DNA of 64,000 nt from Lanius collurio (lineage: Eukaryota; Chordata; Aves; Passeriformes; Laniidae): the NCBI GenBank assembly GCA_020086605.1, contig JACBWW010000020.1:18021974-18085973 (forward strand), given 5' to 3'. The notes under the pieces were generated by a model. It saw only the letters and a list, made by a program, of their open reading frames with translations. It had not been told where the DNA came from and did no database searches. Position numbers and translations under genes: made by a program. Below, piece after piece: positions 61,430 to 64,000 of the stretch (the first letter of the stretch is position 1; each line of letters starts with the position of its first letter).

Positions 61430-62500
61430 TCGTGCTGGTGCCCGTTTCTGCCCCACGAGCCCTCCCGCCAAGCCCGCACCGGTGACCAGACGGATGCGGG
61501 CTACAGCCCCCGCTCGCATCTTTTAGGTTACCCCGTTTCCACATGGCGCGAGCACGGCCCGGCTCTTCCCGGGATCCCCACCTGCGGCGCTTCCCGGCGC
61601 CCCTCGGGATCCTCACCTGTGGAACTTCGTGACGCCCCTTGGGAACCGTGTCCGCGGCACTTCCCGGCGCTCCTTGGGATCCCCTGCGGCACTTCCGCAC
61701 CCGGGACCCCCGCCTGCGGCGCCTCCCGGCGCTGCCCGGGATCCCCACCCGCGGCACCTCCCGGCGCTCCTTGGGATCCCCTGCGGCACTTCCGCACCCG
61801 GGACCCCCGCCTGCGGCGCCTCCCGGGATCCCCACCCGCGGCGCTGCCCGGCGCCCTCCTGGCCCCGCCCCAGTCCGGGGGCGGTGGCGCCTCCGATTGG
61901 CGGGGCACGATAATACCGCGCTCTCATTGGCTAGAGGCCGTCGGGCCGTTTGGGCATCAACAAGCAGCGCCAGCTCCGCCATAGGCCTCCGCCATTGCTG
62001 CCTGAGGGAAGGAGGAAGAAGAGAGGAACAGCGGGTGCGCCAGAGCCTTCCCCGCTGCCCCTGGCAGGCATGAAAAAGGGGCTAAAACGAACGGAGATGG
62101 CTGGGGTGAAGGGGGGTTCCCCCGCCACGCTCACAGTTGACTCCGCTCCGTCCCCGTGTCCCTGTCCCCCCCCCCTCCAGGAGGTGGTACGGCCCTCCCT
62201 GCAGGTGGTACCGCCGTGGGCGGGCCAGGACGTCACGTCCGGGCTGTGGAGGGGGCGCTCCGCCCTTCCCTGCGCTGGGGCTGGGAGGTGTTCGGGGCGC
62301 TTCCAGGAGCGGCTCCTGCAGCAAGCCCCGAAGTATTCTCTGCAGGGCCCCTGCAGCGGCCGGGGTGGGCTTCCACCCCCTGGTACGACTTAAGAGTCAC
62401 CAGCGGGGACTGCGGGGATAAGGGTGACGGTAGCGGGAGCCGTTCTGGGCGGGGGGTACCGGTACTGCCCTGGGGGCCGCGTGCGTAGTTCTGTGACACA
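61430..62500. promoter_or_regulatory. AASDH: CpG island, probable AASDH promoter (possibly bidirectional)
   Basis: This is about 1 kb of very GC- and CpG-rich DNA directly 5' of AASDH. Between 61,863 and 61,930 are GC boxes (CCCCGCCCC at 61863-61871, GGGGGCGG at 61877-61884) and two ATTGG (inverted CCAAT) boxes at 61896-61900 and 61926-61930, exactly 30 bp apart as NF-Y pairs often are. Two CCGCCAT (YY1-like) sites follow at 61976-61982 and 61989-61995. No TATA box was seen. The architecture fits a housekeeping promoter. Confidence 0.75.
61555..61860. repeat. GC-rich tandem repeat with 97-bp major period
   Basis: TCCTTGGGATCCCCTGCGGC occurs at 61671 and again at 61768 with the following ~70 bp nearly unchanged, so the major period is 97 bp. 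Within it, shorter degenerate units of the type GGGATCCCCACCCGCGGCGC recur from about 61,570 on. It is probably a minisatellite in the AASDH 5' region. Open frames on both strands here reflect composition. Confidence 0.85.
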
Positions 62501-62506
62501 AAGTCG

Positions 62507-62735
62507 GAATCATGGAATGCTAAGGATTGGAAGGGACCTTAAAAATCCTCTAGTTCCAACGCCCTGCTGTGAGCAGGGACACATTTCACTAGACCAAACT
62601 GCTTAATGCCCACCCAGTCCGACTTTGAACACTTCCCAGGGATGGGGCATCCACACCTTCTCTGGATAACCTGTGTCAGTGCCTCACCACCCTCACAGTA
62701 AATCATTTGCTTAGGCTCTGTTGCACGTTCATGCT
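62507..62735 (-). mobile_element. CR1 LINE 3' end (minus orientation)
   Basis: ATTGGAAGGGACCTTAAAAA, TCCAACGCCCTGCTGTGAGC, ACACTTCCCAGGGATGGGGC and CAGTGCCTCACCACCCTCAC follow the antisense CR1 3' consensus closely. It is the best-preserved CR1 copy in the window. Confidence 0.93.
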
Positions 62736-62739
62736 GCCC

Positions 62740-64000
62740 TTATTAAATAAGCCTCTGCACACGGTGCCGGTGAAGCCGCAGAGGGAGAGGAAGAGGAGAC
62801 CAGTTCACAACCATTTTTAATGTTTGCATGGGAGAAGTTACACATTAGCTTTCTACTGTTCATCACATTCTCTTAAGTGATAGTTTGGCACAGTTGCACA
62901 TGGGTTATACACCAGAAACGGTTCCACAGTAAAACATTAATGCAAACAGCGACACCTAAAGCCAGAGTTTTCTCTTTCGGCACACTCACTGATGTGTGTT
63001 GGCTGTATGCGATAAAAAGGGTCTAGTAACCTGAAGCATAAACCCGAATAAAATGAAACTTGAAAAGTATCTCCTTAAGATTTTGAAAAATATATAATAA
63101 AGATTCAGCAGTGCAGTGCATCCAAAAATTACCGTGCTCACAGTAGCAGGCAGAATTGATTTGCATAATGTGGAGGGGGGAAAAGGCAATGGGACTAATT
63201 TTTTTTGAAATTAGAATTATGCCACCCAATGCTCAAATTACATTAAAGCAATTATTACCGGACTTTAAAAATAGCATTTTGTTGAAAGCACATTAAAAGA
63301 GAATTTTCACAAGTTTCATTTCCTATCTGTCCCGTGCACAACTACAGACAGACTTGTTAGGCTGTGCATCTAAATGTTTTATCTCACATAGAAAGGGCTT
63401 CTCACGTGTATTTGTAAACTAAGAGCTCAATTTAGCCCTTCTAAAAATGATTTGATGGTGGGAAAGAAAAGTGAAAAATGTTCACAACAGTTTTTCTGTT
63501 TCTTCATACTCCTTTCTGGTTAACCTGGAAGAGCAGGTGGTCAGTGTCCACCCTGTTGTGGTTTTGTTCAATTTACCATCCACAAACTTATGGTTCTGTT
63601 AAAAAACCAAACTTGCTAATTAGAAGAGATCCACATACCTCCCCAATATGCAGATCTAGGCAATGGTGAAGAAGCACAGTAAGAGCCCAATGCTCATCAA
63701 ATCTAGGTTCTCCCATAGGTTTGGCTGCAAGTAGGTTCTGATTCCACTGCACAAGTCACAGTCTTGACTTCATTAAAGCAAGTGTATTTACATGCTTTTT
63801 TGAACTAAGACTTTGTGTTGTGATTGTCAATCAGGCACAATTGCTACAAATCCCATATAAGAAAACTCCCTTTTGAATTTAATTAGCAGTCCTGTAATTC
63901 TCAACTCTATGGAAGATGAAGGGGAAGGAAGAAGCTCTTAAACTTTTCTATTTATTTTTTAACAGCGTCACAAACAATTATAAGGGCAAAATACACAATA
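62740..64000 (-). other. Non-coding end of window; possible PPAT 3' UTR (synteny inference)
   Basis: No open frame of interest was seen on either strand. In human, PPAT follows AASDH on the same strand, and its 3' end faces the AASDH promoter. Here a minus-strand ATTAAA lies at 62821-62816, a reasonable 3' end for such a transcript. No PPAT protein-coding sequence was recognised before the window ends, so this remains unproven. Confidence 0.3.

Noticed and set aside
61362..61982. Minus-strand open frame of 206 codons and several plus-strand frames in the CpG island
   Set aside because: Repetitive Gly/Ala/Pro/Arg products come from a GC-rich tandem repeat with few stops; no recognised domain.
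1..64000. CRISPR arrays, phage, operons or other prokaryotic defence systems
   Set aside because: The window is vertebrate nuclear DNA with spliced genes; no direct-repeat/spacer array or bacterial coding density is present.

Overview
This is vertebrate nuclear DNA, almost certainly from a bird. It has long AT-rich introns with GT-AG boundaries, CpG-island promoters, no bacterial gene architecture, and several fragments of the avian CR1 LINE (about 38.4, 56.2, 59.75 and 62.5 kb). The gene pair and its order match human 4q12, where CRACD (KIAA1211) and AASDH are adjacent and PPAT lies beyond AASDH. Species cannot be named from sequence alone.

Layout. About 1-43.0 kb holds the 3' part of CRACD on the plus strand: an N-terminal-extension exon inside a small CpG island (3.5 kb), two introns of about 12 kb, then seven exons between 27.4 and 40.4 kb and a 3' UTR of about 2.6 kb. 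The 3.4-kb exon at 31,683-35,064 encodes most of the protein, including a Glu/Gln/Arg/Lys-rich coiled-coil region with a 48-bp (16-residue) tandem repeat interrupted by a 10-N assembly gap. The exons join in one open frame of 1,478 residues from the ATG at 15,739, longer than the human protein of about 1,233. The second large intron contains a ~465-bp inverted repeat with nearly identical arms and, next to it, an antisense LTR-like block.

About 43.3-61.1 kb holds AASDH on the minus strand, tail-to-tail with CRACD. All 14 coding exons could be placed. They join in one frame of 1,122 residues: an NRPS-type adenylation domain, a phosphopantetheine carrier domain, and a C-terminal PQQ-type beta-propeller. 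Its 5' flank runs into a GC-rich island (about 61.43-62.5 kb) with a 97-bp-period repeat, two GC boxes, two CCAAT boxes 30 bp apart, and two YY1-like sites. Beyond a CR1 fragment, 62.75-64.0 kb has no coding sequence; by synteny it may be the 3' UTR of PPAT on the minus strand, which is inference only.

The two genes are not functionally linked as far as is known: CRACD regulates actin filament capping, and AASDH activates beta-alanine. No prokaryotic system, CRISPR array, tRNA or rRNA was seen. The points most worth a second look are the coding minisatellite with its gap, the near-identical intronic inverted repeat, the tandem (NAGNAG) acceptor before the canonical CRACD start, and the possible bidirectional promoter upstream of AASDH.
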